From: Brevundimonas sp.
GTDB lineage: Bacteria; Pseudomonadota; Alphaproteobacteria; Caulobacterales; Caulobacteraceae
NCBI RefSeq assembly: GCF_004210735.1
Contig: NZ_SDZL01000029.1
Coordinates: forward strand, 1-35,578
Direction of reading: 5' to 3'
DNA: 35,578 nt
The notes beneath the pieces were generated by a model, which worked only from the letters and a program-made list of their open reading frames with translations, ran no database searches and was not told the DNA's origin. How positions within the stretch are numbered: the first letter of the stretch is position 1; each line of letters begins with the position of its first letter. The position numbers and the translations under genes were made by a program. This document shows positions 1-7,984 of this stretch, piece after piece.

Positions 1-112
1 GAGGAGGAGGAGGTGTCACAACGCCACCACCACCACCGCCGCCACCGCCTGCACAGGCCGTCAGCGAGAGGGACGCGGCGAGCGCGAACCATACCAGTCT
101 AGAGCTTTTCAT
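1..112 (-). CDS. N-terminus of a surface lipoprotein (cut by window edge)
   Basis: Only the first 37 codons are visible; the gene runs off the left edge. The ATG at 110-112 (minus strand) is preceded by a good ribosome binding site, AGGGGAGGCG. The product starts MKSSRLVWFALAASLSLTAC, a lipoprotein signal peptide with lipobox LTAC, so the mature N-terminal cysteine would be lipidated and the protein exported. It is followed by a run of nine glycines, then VVT and a run of prolines encoded by the GAG-type triplet repeat at 1-13. A low-complexity Gly/Pro linker after a lipobox is common in Caulobacterales exported proteins such as autotransporters, subtilases or cell-surface lipoproteins, where it holds the domain off the membrane. 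The functional domain lies outside the window, so no function is assigned. Confidence 0.75.
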   Translation of the reverse strand, partial: MKSSRLVWFALAASLSLTACAGGGGGGGGGVVTPPPP

Positions 113-266
113 TATATCGCCTCCCCTAAACCAACGACCTACCCGAAAGGTGGGGCACCATCAATACGTGTGTCCGCTATAATTTCCCCTTGAACATCAT
201 CCCTTTGAAACGAGCCGCAGGCGGGTTTTTCTATCCGTCTGTATCCTGAGCCGAGAGGACTTTCCC

Positions 267-611
267 ATGATCACCCGCATCGACCCCGGCGCCCGCATGA
301 GCGAGGCGGTCATTCATGGGGACACCATCTATCTGGCCGGTCAGGTGGGGGAGCCGGGCGATGATGTTGTCGCCCAGACGCGCACGGTGCTGGCCGAGAT
401 CGACGCCCTGCTGGCGCGGGCGGGGTCGGACAAGTCCAAGATCCTGATGGCGACCATCTGGCTGGCCGACATCGACGACTTCGAGGCGATGAACAGCGTC
501 TGGGACGCCTGGGTCGACCCGGCCAATCCGCCGGCCCGCGCCACCTGCGAAGGCCGGCTGGCGACGCCCGACTACAAGGTCGAGATCATCGTGGTGGCGG
601 CGCGGGGCTGA
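267..611 (+). CDS. RidA family protein (enamine/imine deaminase type)
   Basis: A 114-aa protein, the usual length of the RidA/YjgF/YER057c family. Family members typically form trimers that hydrolyse reactive enamine/imine intermediates such as 2-aminoacrylate made by PLP enzymes. The C-terminal signature PPARATCEGRLATPDYKVEI carries the Arg of the family active site, followed by the conserved V-E-I-I-V strand. The early segment GDTIYLAGQV matches the first strand of the fold. The sequence resembles the YoaB/YjgH-like subgroup more than classical RidA, so the exact substrate is uncertain. GAGAGGA eight bases before the ATG supports the start. The gene stands alone: an unrelated lipoprotein gene diverges upstream and a minus-strand gene converges 7 bases downstream. 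Confidence 0.88.
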   Translation: MITRIDPGARMSEAVIHGDTIYLAGQVGEPGDDVVAQTRTVLAEIDALLARAGSDKSKILMATIWLADIDDFEAMNSVWDAWVDPANPPARATCEGRLATPDYKVEIIVVAARG

Positions 612-618
612 TCGCTGC

Positions 619-1077
619 TCAGCTTTGAAGTGTGTTTGAGCCGTCATGAAGACGTTTCACGCGCACTTCTCCCACCTCATCATCAAAATCCACGACAAGC
701 GCTGCGGGTCCGTTCCAGAGTACCAAACCATCAGGGTAGAGGCTGCGCAGCTCTTCCGTCGAGCGACATAAGGCGGCTCCGGGCGCCAACAGAGCCGGCT
801 GCTCCTGGGCGTCCCAGTCTGCCACGACTACGAGGTCGGCACCGCCCACAAACGCCTCGATAACAGCCGTGATATTGGACACGACCTCATAGTCGCCTCC
901 CCGCCACTGGCGCAGTTCGGCTACCAGGCGTTCCTGGCGCTCATGGGACACGAGCGAGACCGCTACCTTGCGGGACAACCACGCCTGGACCCAGGCAGGC
1001 GCCAGCAGTCGACGGCGATTCTTTCGCAACAGCGAGGCAAGGCGCTCAGCTTCAGGCCCTCCATCAGGCCGCTTCAC
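619..1077 (-). CDS. Unknown protein translationally coupled to rpiA
   Basis: A 152-aa reading frame I do not recognise. It begins with GTG at 1075-1077, overlapping the rpiA stop codon (GTGA), which is typical of translational coupling, so it is likely the last gene of the glmU-rpiA transcript. The N-terminal third is basic (RKNRRRLLAPAWVQAWLSRK). The middle is a likely alpha/beta segment ending in a hydrophobic strand (ADLVVVADWDAQ). The C-terminus has an acidic stretch (VVDFDDEVGEV). No signal peptide or membrane segment is visible. Position, overlap and length favour a real gene, but without a recognisable family it could also be a chance frame. It ends 7 bases before the convergent ridA stop. 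Confidence 0.55.
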   Translation of the reverse strand: MKRPDGGPEAERLASLLRKNRRRLLAPAWVQAWLSRKVAVSLVSHERQERLVAELRQWRGGDYEVVSNITAVIEAFVGGADLVVVADWDAQEQPALLAPGAALCRSTEELRSLYPDGLVLWNGPAALVVDFDDEVGEVRVKRLHDGSNTLQS

Positions 1078-1757
1078 GGATTCAGCGTCTCGACCCCGTC
1101 ATCCGTGCCGATGATGGCCAGGTCGGTCAGGTCCAGGAACAGGCCGTGTTCGACGACGCCGGTCAGGCTTTTCAGGTCGGCGGCCAGGCGGGCGGGGTCG
1201 GCGATGATCTGGCAGGCCGCGTCATAGATCAGGTTGCCGCCGTCGGTGCGGATCAGACCGCGATCCGCCTGACGGACGCGGGCGGGGGCGGCGATGTCGT
1301 GGTCGGCCAGGACGTCGGCGATACGGTTGGCCGTGGTCTTGTGGCCGAAGGCGACGACCTCGATCGGCAGGGGGAAGGTTCCCAGCACGGGCACGACCTT
1401 GGCCGCGTCGGCGATGCAGATGCAGCGGGCCGACGCCTCCCACACCAGCTTTTCGCGCAGCAGGGCCGCGCCGCCGCCCTTGATCAGGGCCAGGCCGGGG
1501 CCGATCTCGTCGGCGCCGTCGACGGTCAGGTCGATGCGGGGCGTGTCTTCCAGCGTCGACAGGGTCAGGCCCAGCTCGCGCGCCAGATCGGCCGTCCGCT
1601 CTGACGTGGGGACACAGCGCAGGCCGGTCAGATTGCGGACGGCCAGCGCCTTGACGAACCAGGCGGCGGTGGAGCCGGTGCCCAGGCCGACGACCATCCC
1701 GGCCTCGACGTGGGCGGCGGCGGCCTCGCCGGCGTTCTTCTTTTGCAGATCAGACAT
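1074..1757 (-). CDS. rpiA: Ribose-5-phosphate isomerase A
   Basis: A 227-aa protein of typical RpiA length, interconverting ribose-5-phosphate and ribulose-5-phosphate in the non-oxidative pentose phosphate pathway. The diagnostic segments are present in order: phosphate-binding GLGTGST (24-30), TSERT (51-55), the catalytic DGADE (80-84), KGGGAALLREK (93-103, containing the family's catalytic Glu and Lys) and VEHGLF (202-207, usually VENGLF). The ATG at 1755-1757 has GGGAGGAAC upstream, and this site directly abuts the end of the inverted-repeat element that separates rpiA from glmU. The next gene downstream overlaps its stop codon by 4 bases. Confidence 0.96.
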   Translation of the reverse strand: MSDLQKKNAGEAAAAHVEAGMVVGLGTGSTAAWFVKALAVRNLTGLRCVPTSERTADLARELGLTLSTLEDTPRIDLTVDGADEIGPGLALIKGGGAALLREKLVWEASARCICIADAAKVVPVLGTFPLPIEVVAFGHKTTANRIADVLADHDIAAPARVRQADRGLIRTDGGNLIYDAACQIIADPARLAADLKSLTGVVEHGLFLDLTDLAIIGTDDGVETLNP

Positions 1758-1768
1758 GGAGTGTTCCT

Positions 1769-1936
1769 CCCTCTCCCATCGGGAGAGGGCTTGAGGCTCG
1801 CAGAGCGAAGCGATGCGCTAGCCGAAAGAGTGAGGGGTTACGGCGCGAACCGGCGAAGGCGTAACCCCTCACCCTTTCGCGCAAGACCGCGCGCTGGCGC
1901 TTGCGGGCGCTCAAGCCCTCTCCCTGTGGGAGAGGG
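1769..1936. repeat. 168-bp nested inverted-repeat element between glmU and rpiA
   Basis: Each end is itself a hairpin: CCCTCTCCC-ATC-GGGAGAGGG at 1769-1789 and CCCTCTCCC-TGT-GGGAGAGGG at 1916-1936. The two ends, with the adjacent CTTGAG and CTCAAG, are inverted copies of each other. Inside lies a second inverted pair around GTGAGGGGTTACG and CGTAACCCCTCAC. The element ends one base before the glmU stop codon and begins at the rpiA ribosome binding site, so it fills the intergenic gap. It carries no credible gene. The layout resembles REP/BIME or RIME-type non-coding palindromic elements. It may influence read-through or message stability between glmU and rpiA. Confidence 0.85.
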
Positions 1937-1937
1937 T

Positions 1938-3290
1938 TCATGTCTTGGCCGCCTTCTTCGCGAGCATCGTGTCCATGAAGCGTTTGGCCCAGCCGGGCTT
2001 CGTCGTCTGCTGGCCGCGCCCCAGCGCCAGGTCGCCGGCCTCGACGTCGCGGGTGATGACCGAGCCCGAGCCGACCATGGCGCCCGCGCCGATGGTCACC
2101 GGGGCGACCAGCGATGAGTTGGAGCCGACGAAGGCGCCCGTACCCACCGTCGTGCGGTGTTTGAAGAATCCGTCGTAGTTACAAAAGATCGTGCCGGCGC
2201 CGATGTTCGCCTTTGCGCCCACATGGCCGTCGCCCAGATAGGCCAGATGGTTGGCCTTGGCGCCGGGGTCCATGCGGACGTTCTTCACCTCGACGAAATT
2301 GCCGATCCTGACCCCCTCGCCCAGGTCCGCGCCGGGGCGCAGGCGGGCGTAGGGGCCGACCTCGGCGCCGGACGCAACCACCGCGCCCTCGATATGGCTG
2401 AAGCTGCGGATGCGGGCGCCCGAGGCGATGCGGGCGTCGGGGCCGAAGACGACATAGGGCTCGATCGTCGTGCCGGCGCCGACCTGAGTGTCCCAGGCGA
2501 AGTGGACAGTGTCCGGCGCGGGCATGGTGACGCCCGCCGCCAGGAAATGATCGCGCTGCGTCTGCTGGAACAGGGCCTCGGCCTGGGCCAGCTCGGACTG
2601 GGCGTTGACGCCCATGACGCAGTCTTCCGACGCGAAGACGGCGCGGGTCGGGGCGCCCCGCTTGCGCGCCAGCTCGACCACGTCGGTCAGATAATATTCG
2701 CCCTTGGCGTTGTCGTTGCGAACCTGGGCCAGCAGCTCGAACAGCAGGCCGACCGGCGCGGCCATGACGCCCGAGTTGCAGGCGGTGACGGCCAGCACCT
2801 CGGTCGAGGCTTCCTTGGCCTCGGTGATGGCCAGAAGGTCGTCGCCGTCCAGGATCAGGCGGCCATAGGCGCCGGGGTCGCGGGCCTCGAAACCGATGAC
2901 GGTGACGCCGTCGTGGGCGGCGAAGACCGGCTCGATGTCCGCCGCCTTCAGCAGGGGCACGTCGCCGTAGGTGATGACCACCTGACCGACGAAATCGCCC
3001 AGCACGGCCTCGGCCGCGCGGACGGCGTGGCCGGTGCCCAGCGGCGGGTCCTGAACCGCGATGCTGTCGGGACCCAGGCGGCGTTCGACGTGGGCGCGAA
3101 CCTCGGGCGAATGGGCGCCGACGACGACGACGATCCGCTCGCAATGCAGGGCCTCGGCCGCGTCGATGGCGTGGTCCAGCATGGCGCGGCCGCCGACCGG
3201 GTGCAGCACCTTGGGCAGGGGCGACTTCATCCGTGTGCCCTGGCCGGCGGCGAGGATGATGGCGGCGCGGGGATGGGGCGTGCTGGTCAT
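1938..3290 (-). CDS. glmU: Bifunctional UDP-GlcNAc pyrophosphorylase / GlcN-1-P acetyltransferase
   Basis: A 450-aa protein, close to the usual GlmU length. It performs the last two steps to UDP-N-acetylglucosamine, the precursor of peptidoglycan and lipid A, in the cytoplasm. The N-terminal Rossmann-like uridyltransferase has the signature [15 protein letters not shown] (13-27). Further motifs are PLGTGHA and TYGDVPLL. From about residue 255 the left-handed beta-helix acetyltransferase begins, with hexapeptide repeats, the catalytic-His segment [10 protein letters not shown] and [11 protein letters not shown]. The ATG at 3288-3290 has only a weak GGATCG-type ribosome binding site. Its neighbour upstream is a divergent phosphatase gene 74 bases away. 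rpiA follows downstream after the inverted-repeat element. Confidence 0.97.
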   Translation of the reverse strand: MTSTPHPRAAIILAAGQGTRMKSPLPKVLHPVGGRAMLDHAIDAAEALHCERIVVVVGAHSPEVRAHVERRLGPDSIAVQDPPLGTGHAVRAAEAVLGDFVGQVVITYGDVPLLKAADIEPVFAAHDGVTVIGFEARDPGAYGRLILDGDDLLAITEAKEASTEVLAVTACNSGVMAAPVGLLFELLAQVRNDNAKGEYYLTDVVELARKRGAPTRAVFASEDCVMGVNAQSELAQAEALFQQTQRDHFLAAGVTMPAPDTVHFAWDTQVGAGTTIEPYVVFGPDARIASGARIRSFSHIEGAVVASGAEVGPYARLRPGADLGEGVRIGNFVEVKNVRMDPGAKANHLAYLGDGHVGAKANIGAGTIFCNYDGFFKHRTTVGTGAFVGSNSSLVAPVTIGAGAMVGSGSVITRDVEAGDLALGRGQQTTKPGWAKRFMDTMLAKKAAKT

Positions 3291-3364
3291 GAATCGATCC
3301 GGCGGCTTGTCGTCCTGCGCGATCTAGCCCATTGCCGGGGTCTTCGCGAGCGGGGAGACGGATT

Positions 3365-4060
3365 GTGGCGGTCGAGCGGGATCTGGACGGCTGGACCGTC
3401 GCCTTCGATCTGGATGGGACGCTGGTGGATTCGGCGCCGGACCTGATCGGGACGCTGAACCGGATGCTGGCCCAGTACGACCTGCCGCCCCGGCCGGTCG
3501 AGGCGGCGCGGCATCTGGTCGGACACGGGGCGATGGCCCTGTTGCGCGACGGGTTTCTGGAGGCGGGCGCGGCGTGGGACGAGGCCCGGGCGCCGGGTCT
3601 GTTCGAGCGGTTCATCGCGGATTATAGCGCCCACATCGCCGACGACAGCCGGGTGTTCGACGGCGTGGTCCAGGCGCTGGACCAGTTGGCGACGCGGGGC
3701 GCCATCCTGTGCGTGGCGACCAACAAGCGCACCGACCTGTCGGTCGCCCTGATCGCGGCGCTGGGCCTGACGCGCCATTTCGCCTTCATCGCCGGACCGG
3801 ACGCAGTGGACGCCAAAAAGCCGGACGGGGCGCATATCCGCCGGGCGGTCGAACGCGCGGGCGGCGATCCGTCGCGGGCGATCATGGTTGGCGACAGCAC
3901 CACCGACACGGCGGCGGCGAAGGACGCGAGCATACCCTGCGTGGTCGTGGGGTTCGGTTACAACGATGTGCCGCGCGACCGATTGGGCGGCGACGCCGTG
4001 ATCGACAGCTATGCAGCGCTGAACGCCGTGGTGTCCGACATGGTGTTCGGCGCGGCCTGA
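3365..4060 (+). CDS. gph: HAD-family phosphoglycolate phosphatase
   Basis: A 231-aa HAD-superfamily hydrolase, most like Gph, which dephosphorylates 2-phosphoglycolate formed during DNA 3'-end repair or oxygenation side reactions. The four HAD motifs are visible: I DLDGTLVDS (15-23) with both catalytic Asp, II ATNK (118-121), III the Lys in AKKPDGA (about 152) and IV VGDSTTD (175-181). A cap domain lies between I and II. The start is set at GTG 3365: it has GGGGAGA upstream at proper spacing, whereas the longer frame from TTG 3332 has no such site and would add only a non-conserved tail. The 3' end overlaps the end of the convergent kinase gene by 52 bases. Other small phosphoesters could be the substrate. 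Confidence 0.88.
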   Translation: MAVERDLDGWTVAFDLDGTLVDSAPDLIGTLNRMLAQYDLPPRPVEAARHLVGHGAMALLRDGFLEAGAAWDEARAPGLFERFIADYSAHIADDSRVFDGVVQALDQLATRGAILCVATNKRTDLSVALIAALGLTRHFAFIAGPDAVDAKKPDGAHIRRAVERAGGDPSRAIMVGDSTTDTAAAKDASIPCVVVGFGYNDVPRDRLGGDAVIDSYAALNAVVSDMVFGAA

Positions 4061-5154
4061 TCCTCGAACGGCAGGTCGATCTGGACGCGGTAACCGTCAG
4101 CCGTCGGTCCGGCGGTGAACCGGGCGTCCTGACCATAGCGGATCGCCAGCCGTGATCGTGTCGCCGCCTGTCCCACCCCGGTCCCACTCGACACAGGCCG
4201 CGCGGGGGCGGGTCCGCTGTTCTGCACCACCAGACGCAATCGCCCGTCGTCCAGCAGTCGGGCTTCGATCAGGATCTCGACCGGCGCCATGGCCGGGGCG
4301 ACGGCGTATTTGACCGCATTCTCGACCAGGGGCTGGAGCAGCAGGCTGGGCACCAGCGCCGCCTCGGCGCCCGCATGGATCTCCATCCGAACCCGCAGCC
4401 GCTCGGGGAAACGAACGCGTTCGACCTCCAGATAGTCGCCCAGGATGGACAACTCCTCGTCCAGACTGATGTCGCCCGTGCCGACGTCGAAGGATGAACG
4501 AAGGAAGTTCGACAGCCGGTCCAGCATCTCGCGGCCCTCGGCCTTGCGGTCGGTGTCGACCAGACCCCCGGCGGAGGACAGGGCGTTGAACATGAAGTGC
4601 GGGTTCAGCTTCAGCCGCAGGGCGTTCAGCTCAGCCCGCAGGCCATCGGCCTCGGCCCGGGCCAGTCGTGCAGCCTGCATCCGCATGGCCCGGTTGGCCG
4701 AAGTGACCCAAAGCAGGGCCAGGTTGGCGCAATACAGGCAACCATTGGCGAAGCAGACCAGAAACCACTCCAGCGGACCGACGTCGGGCAACCGGGTGGC
4801 CGGGAACACCGCCTTCACCAGATGGAAAAATCCGTAGTCCAGCAGGGCCTGGGCCACCGCCGCCACCGCCACCGCGAACGGCAGGATCAGGAAGGCCATC
4901 CATTTCGGCCGCCCGGCGCACAGCTTCAGAACCAGAAACAGCGCATAGGCGACGCCCACGGCCGTCATCAGCCCGGTGGCCAGAGCGACGAACTCGCCGA
5001 GGCCCCGGATATTGCCGGTGATGATGGCTCCCGCACCGACAAAGGCGGTGGCCCCCAGCCACAGAGTGGCCGACAGCTGGATCGCCTCGCGGCCGTCCGG
5101 CTGGATATTGAAGGGCTCGCCCAGACCGCGGCCGGATTTCGGACCCTCAGCCAT
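4009..5154 (-). CDS. LytS-type (His_kinase/PF06580) membrane sensor histidine kinase
   Basis: A 381-aa integral-membrane kinase. About four hydrophobic segments occupy residues 28-150. The LytS-type dimerisation/phosphoacceptor segment follows, ELNALRLKLNPHFMFNAL, with the acceptor His in NPHF (184-187). Then come the N-box LLLQPLVENAVKYAV (271-285) and a glycine-rich lid (SGTGVGQAATRSRL). The start at ATG 5154 (MAEGPK...) is preferred over ATG 5181 because GGGGGGATC lies just upstream and the tandem paralogue also begins MAE. No extracellular sensor domain and no LytTR-type response regulator gene is present nearby, so the partner is unknown. Its stop (4009-4011) lies inside the convergent gph gene. 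Confidence 0.85.
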   Translation of the reverse strand: MAEGPKSGRGLGEPFNIQPDGREAIQLSATLWLGATAFVGAGAIITGNIRGLGEFVALATGLMTAVGVAYALFLVLKLCAGRPKWMAFLILPFAVAVAAVAQALLDYGFFHLVKAVFPATRLPDVGPLEWFLVCFANGCLYCANLALLWVTSANRAMRMQAARLARAEADGLRAELNALRLKLNPHFMFNALSSAGGLVDTDRKAEGREMLDRLSNFLRSSFDVGTGDISLDEELSILGDYLEVERVRFPERLRVRMEIHAGAEAALVPSLLLQPLVENAVKYAVAPAMAPVEILIEARLLDDGRLRLVVQNSGPAPARPVSSGTGVGQAATRSRLAIRYGQDARFTAGPTADGYRVQIDLPFEDQAAPNTMSDTTAFSAA

Positions 5155-5261
5155 TCGTCGATCCCCCCGAAATGCTCTCATTCATGAACGATGCGCTCCG
5201 CAGTCTGATCCAGGCATCGACCATCGGCAGCTCGATCCAGACGATAGCCCGCGCCGTGTCG

Positions 5262-6425
5262 TCAGGCCAGAACGCGGGATATCCCGACCGGCGGGGATAG
5301 AACGCGGGATATCCCGACCGGCGGGGATACGGCATGCGATTGAGCCTGACGGATCGGCAATGTGATCTCGACACGATAGCCAGATGCGGTCGGGCCAGCG
5401 TCGAAGGTCGCATCGACGCCGTAGGAGATCGCCAGCCGGGATCGGGTGCTGCCTTCACCAAGGCCGCTGCCTGACAGTTCCGACGCGGCCGCCCCCCCAT
5501 CGTTGGCCACGACCAGTCGGATGCGATCAGTCTCCAGTCGTTCCGCGCGAATACTGACGGTCACAGGGGTGCTGGATTGGTTGACGCCGTATTTCACGGC
5601 GTTCTCGACCAAGGGCTGCAACAGCAGATTGGGAACACGCACGGAGGCGATGTCGGGATCACAGTGGAAAGCGACCACCATGCGGTCGCCGAACCGTTCG
5701 GCCTCGACCGCCAGATAATCCTCCGTCAACTCCATCTCATCCGCCAGGGTGATGGTGTTTTCGGGCGAGTAGTCCTGGGTGGCGCGCATGAAGGTCGCCA
5801 GTCGCTCGATCATTCGCTCGGCATGATCATAGCGCCGGTCAGCGATCAGGACGCAAACGCCATTCAGGGCGTTGATGACGAAATGCGGATCCAGTTGCAG
5901 GCGCAGCGCGCGCAGTTCGGCGCGCAGGTTGTCGGCGTCGCGCACCGCGATCCGATGCTGCTGTTCGCGCATGTGGCGGTTGGCTGAGGTGATCCAGATC
6001 AGCGCGGTATTCGTCGTATAGATGCACAGATAAAGGGCGGAGATGATCAGCACCGACATACGCGACGTATCCGGCATCCGGTGGGCGTCGAAGATGTGGT
6101 GCAGAACCCACTGCGACCCGAAATCCGCACCTGTCATCAGGGCCGCCGCCACTAGGGCGGCGATGCCTACCGCCGGCCAGGCGATCAGTACGTTGCGGCC
6201 GGCCATCAACCAGAAGGCGAGAAACAGGACGCCCGCAATAGTCACCGCAAAAACCGGCGCCAGAATGATCGTGAGATATTCCCCGACGGTGGAAACCGTG
6301 CCGCCCAGGATGGAGGCGACGTTCAGGAATCCAAGGACACCGCACCACAGGAAGGCCGTCAGCCAGAAGGCCTCGCGGAAATCAGGTCGAACGGCGAAGG
6401 TGCGCCGGGTTGCATTCTCAGCCAT
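5262..6425 (-). CDS. Second LytS-type membrane histidine kinase with duplicated C-terminal tail
   Basis: A paralogue of the kinase 107 bases downstream (about 387 aa). It has the same four-segment membrane region, the shared W-[IV]-TSANR motif after the last membrane segment, and the N-box LLLQPLVENAVKYGV. The phosphoacceptor motif is altered: DPHFVINAL (179-187) where the family has NPHFLFN. The His is kept, the preceding Asn is Asp and the second Phe is Ile. The lid GSGLGEGSTRSRL is intact. The C-terminus contains two copies of a 10-residue unit (SPPVGISRVL) from a 30-bp tandem duplication. The start is uncertain: ATG 6425 aligns with the paralogue's MAE, ATG 6434 is three codons earlier, and GTG 6467 is less likely. 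No cognate regulator is visible. Confidence 0.82.
   Translation of the reverse strand: MAENATRRTFAVRPDFREAFWLTAFLWCGVLGFLNVASILGGTVSTVGEYLTIILAPVFAVTIAGVLFLAFWLMAGRNVLIAWPAVGIAALVAAALMTGADFGSQWVLHHIFDAHRMPDTSRMSVLIISALYLCIYTTNTALIWITSANRHMREQQHRIAVRDADNLRAELRALRLQLDPHFVINALNGVCVLIADRRYDHAERMIERLATFMRATQDYSPENTITLADEMELTEDYLAVEAERFGDRMVVAFHCDPDIASVRVPNLLLQPLVENAVKYGVNQSSTPVTVSIRAERLETDRIRLVVANDGGAAASELSGSGLGEGSTRSRLAISYGVDATFDAGPTASGYRVEITLPIRQAQSHAVSPPVGISRVLSPPVGISRVLA
5270..5329. repeat. Perfect 30-bp tandem duplication inside the kinase gene
   Basis: Bases 5270-5299 and 5300-5329 are identical. Each 30-bp unit contains the palindrome GGGATATCCC and the small stem CCCG-ACCGG-CGGG. The unit is a multiple of three and keeps the kinase frame open, adding ten residues per copy just before the stop codon at 5262-5264. 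The exact identity suggests recent duplication by slippage or by a small palindromic repeat family. Confidence 0.95.
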
Positions 6426-6534
6426 TGCCGCCATCTGCCTTTGACCTAGGATCGGTTCAGCCGTCACCCGGGTATTATCGCGTCAGTAATTGCGCCTAAC
6501 GTCCTATCGCCGAAACCGTCACCAGGCCAACTGA

Positions 6535-7827
6535 ATGATCCGTCGCTTCTTCGCTATTCCGCTATGGCAGCGCACAGCCGCCGGTTTTGTGCTGGGCATC
6601 ATCGCCGGTCTGATCCTGCGGGAGCAGGCGCCGATCTGGCTTCAGCCGATCGGGGATGTCTATCTGAACCTGATCCGCATGGTGGTGGCGCCACTGGTGC
6701 TGTTCACCATCGCCAGCTCGATCGCCCGGCTGGGCGAAGGTGTCGGGGCTGTGCGGCTGGGGGTGAAGACCATCATGTGGTTCGCCATCACCTCGCTGCT
6801 GGCGGTGCTGGTGGGCATCAGCTTTGGACACCTGATCAATCCGGGTCTGGGCTTGGAGAACCTGCCGCTGGGCGAGGTCAAGGAGCGGGTGATTCCGACC
6901 CCGCTTGAGGTCCTGATCGGCGTGGTGCCGACCAATCCGTTCGCGGCGCTGGCCGAAGGCAAGGTGCTGCAGATCATCTTCTTCTCGGCGCTGATCGGCG
7001 TGGCGCTGGTGGCGCTGGGCGAGCGGGCGGCGGGCGTGCGGCGGCTGGTGGACGAAGGCGCGGCCATCGTGTTCCGCATCACCCGCTGGGTCATCCAGCT
7101 GACGCCCTTCGGTGTGTTCGGCCTGATCGGGTCGGTCGTCGGCGGTTACGGCTGGGAGGCGCTGCTGCCGTTGGGCAAATTCATCTTCGCCATCTATGCG
7201 GCCTGCCTGTTCCATATCCTGGTGGTCTATTCCAGCTTGCTGAAGCTGCACGGACTGAAGGTGACCAGCTTCTTCCGCGGGGCGTTCGCGGCCCAGCAGA
7301 CGGCGTTCGCCACCTCGTCCTCTCTCGGCACCCTGCCGATCACCCTGCGCCAGACGGTTGAACGACTGGGCGTGCCCCAAGCCTTTGCCGCCTTCGCCGT
7401 GCCGCTGGGCGCGAACGTAAAGATGGACGGTTGCGGCGCCATCTATCCGGCCATCGCCTCGATCTTCATCGCCCAGTATTTCCAGATCGACCTGACGCTG
7501 ACGCAGTATGTGCTGATCGGCCTGACGGCGGTGCTGGGATCGCTGGGCACGGCCGGGGTGCCGGGCACCAGCATCGTCATGCTGACCCTGACGCTATCGA
7601 CGGCGGGCCTGCCACTGGAAGGCATCGGCTATATCGTCGCCATCGACCGGATCATCGACATGATGCGCACCGCCACCAACGTCACCGGCCAGATGCTGGT
7701 CCCGGTTCTGGTCGCCAGGGAAGAGAAGATCCTGAACGAGGACATCTACAACGGCGTGGTCGCCTGGTTGCCCGGTGACCCGGAGCCGGAACTGCGCGCC
7801 GAGGCCGTGCGCACCGCCGGAATCTGA
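6535..7827 (+). CDS. Dicarboxylate/amino acid:cation symporter (DAACS family)
   Basis: A 430-aa inner-membrane secondary transporter of the GltP/DctA type, importing C4-dicarboxylates or acidic amino acids with Na+ or H+. The family landmarks are clear: the serine-rich re-entrant loop ATSSSLGTLP, the cation-binding NVKMDGCGAIYP (NMDGT-like motif of TM7), the second hairpin loop GVPGTS, and the TM8 motif DRIIDMMRTATNVTGQ with the Asp, Arg and Asn that contact substrate. Hydrophobic segments cover nearly the whole length, with a short polar C-terminus. The substrate cannot be set from sequence alone. The ATG at 6535 has only a weak upstream AGG. The kinase gene diverges 109 bases away, but a regulatory link is only possible, not shown. 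Confidence 0.9.
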   Translation: MIRRFFAIPLWQRTAAGFVLGIIAGLILREQAPIWLQPIGDVYLNLIRMVVAPLVLFTIASSIARLGEGVGAVRLGVKTIMWFAITSLLAVLVGISFGHLINPGLGLENLPLGEVKERVIPTPLEVLIGVVPTNPFAALAEGKVLQIIFFSALIGVALVALGERAAGVRRLVDEGAAIVFRITRWVIQLTPFGVFGLIGSVVGGYGWEALLPLGKFIFAIYAACLFHILVVYSSLLKLHGLKVTSFFRGAFAAQQTAFATSSSLGTLPITLRQTVERLGVPQAFAAFAVPLGANVKMDGCGAIYPAIASIFIAQYFQIDLTLTQYVLIGLTAVLGSLGTAGVPGTSIVMLTLTLSTAGLPLEGIGYIVAIDRIIDMMRTATNVTGQMLVPVLVAREEKILNEDIYNGVVAWLPGDPEPELRAEAVRTAGI

Positions 7828-7852
7828 GTTCCGGCAGACCGGCCAGAAAACA

Positions 7853-7879
7853 GGATCGGCGGGCTTGCCCTGCCGATCC
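7853..7879 (+). terminator. Strong hairpin after the symporter gene, possible terminator
   Basis: GGATCGGC at 7853-7860 pairs with GCCGATCC at 7872-7879. A GGG/CCC extension closes a 4-base loop with one bulged T, and flanking GGCC sequences could lengthen the stem. It lies 25 bases after the symporter stop codon and before the tRNA gene. No T-run follows directly, so it may slow or end transcription only with Rho, or serve as a 3' stability structure. Confidence 0.4.
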
Positions 7880-7909
7880 GGCCGGGCTATGTCCGCGCCT
7901 CCTGATTTT

Positions 7910-7984
7910 GGATGCGTAGCTCAGCGGGAGAGCACCTCGTTCACACCGAGGGGGTCACAGGTTCAATCCCTGTCGCATCCACCA
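7910..7984 (+). tRNA. tRNA-Val (anticodon CAC)
   Basis: A complete cloverleaf is visible. The acceptor stem is GGATGCG/CGCATCC. The D arm is GCTC-AGCGGGA-GAGC. The anticodon arm is CCTCG-TTCACAC-CGAGG with anticodon CAC (7942-7944), reading GUG valine codons. The T arm is ACAGG-TTCAATC-CCTGT. The discriminator A at 7981 is followed by an encoded CCA (7982-7984). The gene lies between the symporter and helicase genes, in the same direction as both. Confidence 0.96.

Noticed and set aside
30..55. Run of CAC/CGC triplets as a possible phase-variable repeat
   Set aside because: It is a mix of synonymous GGT/GGC glycine codons on the minus strand, and the triplet period would not shift the frame.
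178..183. TATAAT upstream of the RidA gene as a -10 box
   Set aside because: No -35-like sequence at suitable distance on either strand; a chance match cannot be excluded.
2157..3446. A 429-codon plus-strand open frame across glmU
   Set aside because: It is antisense to glmU, has no recognisable domain, and its composition mirrors the real gene.
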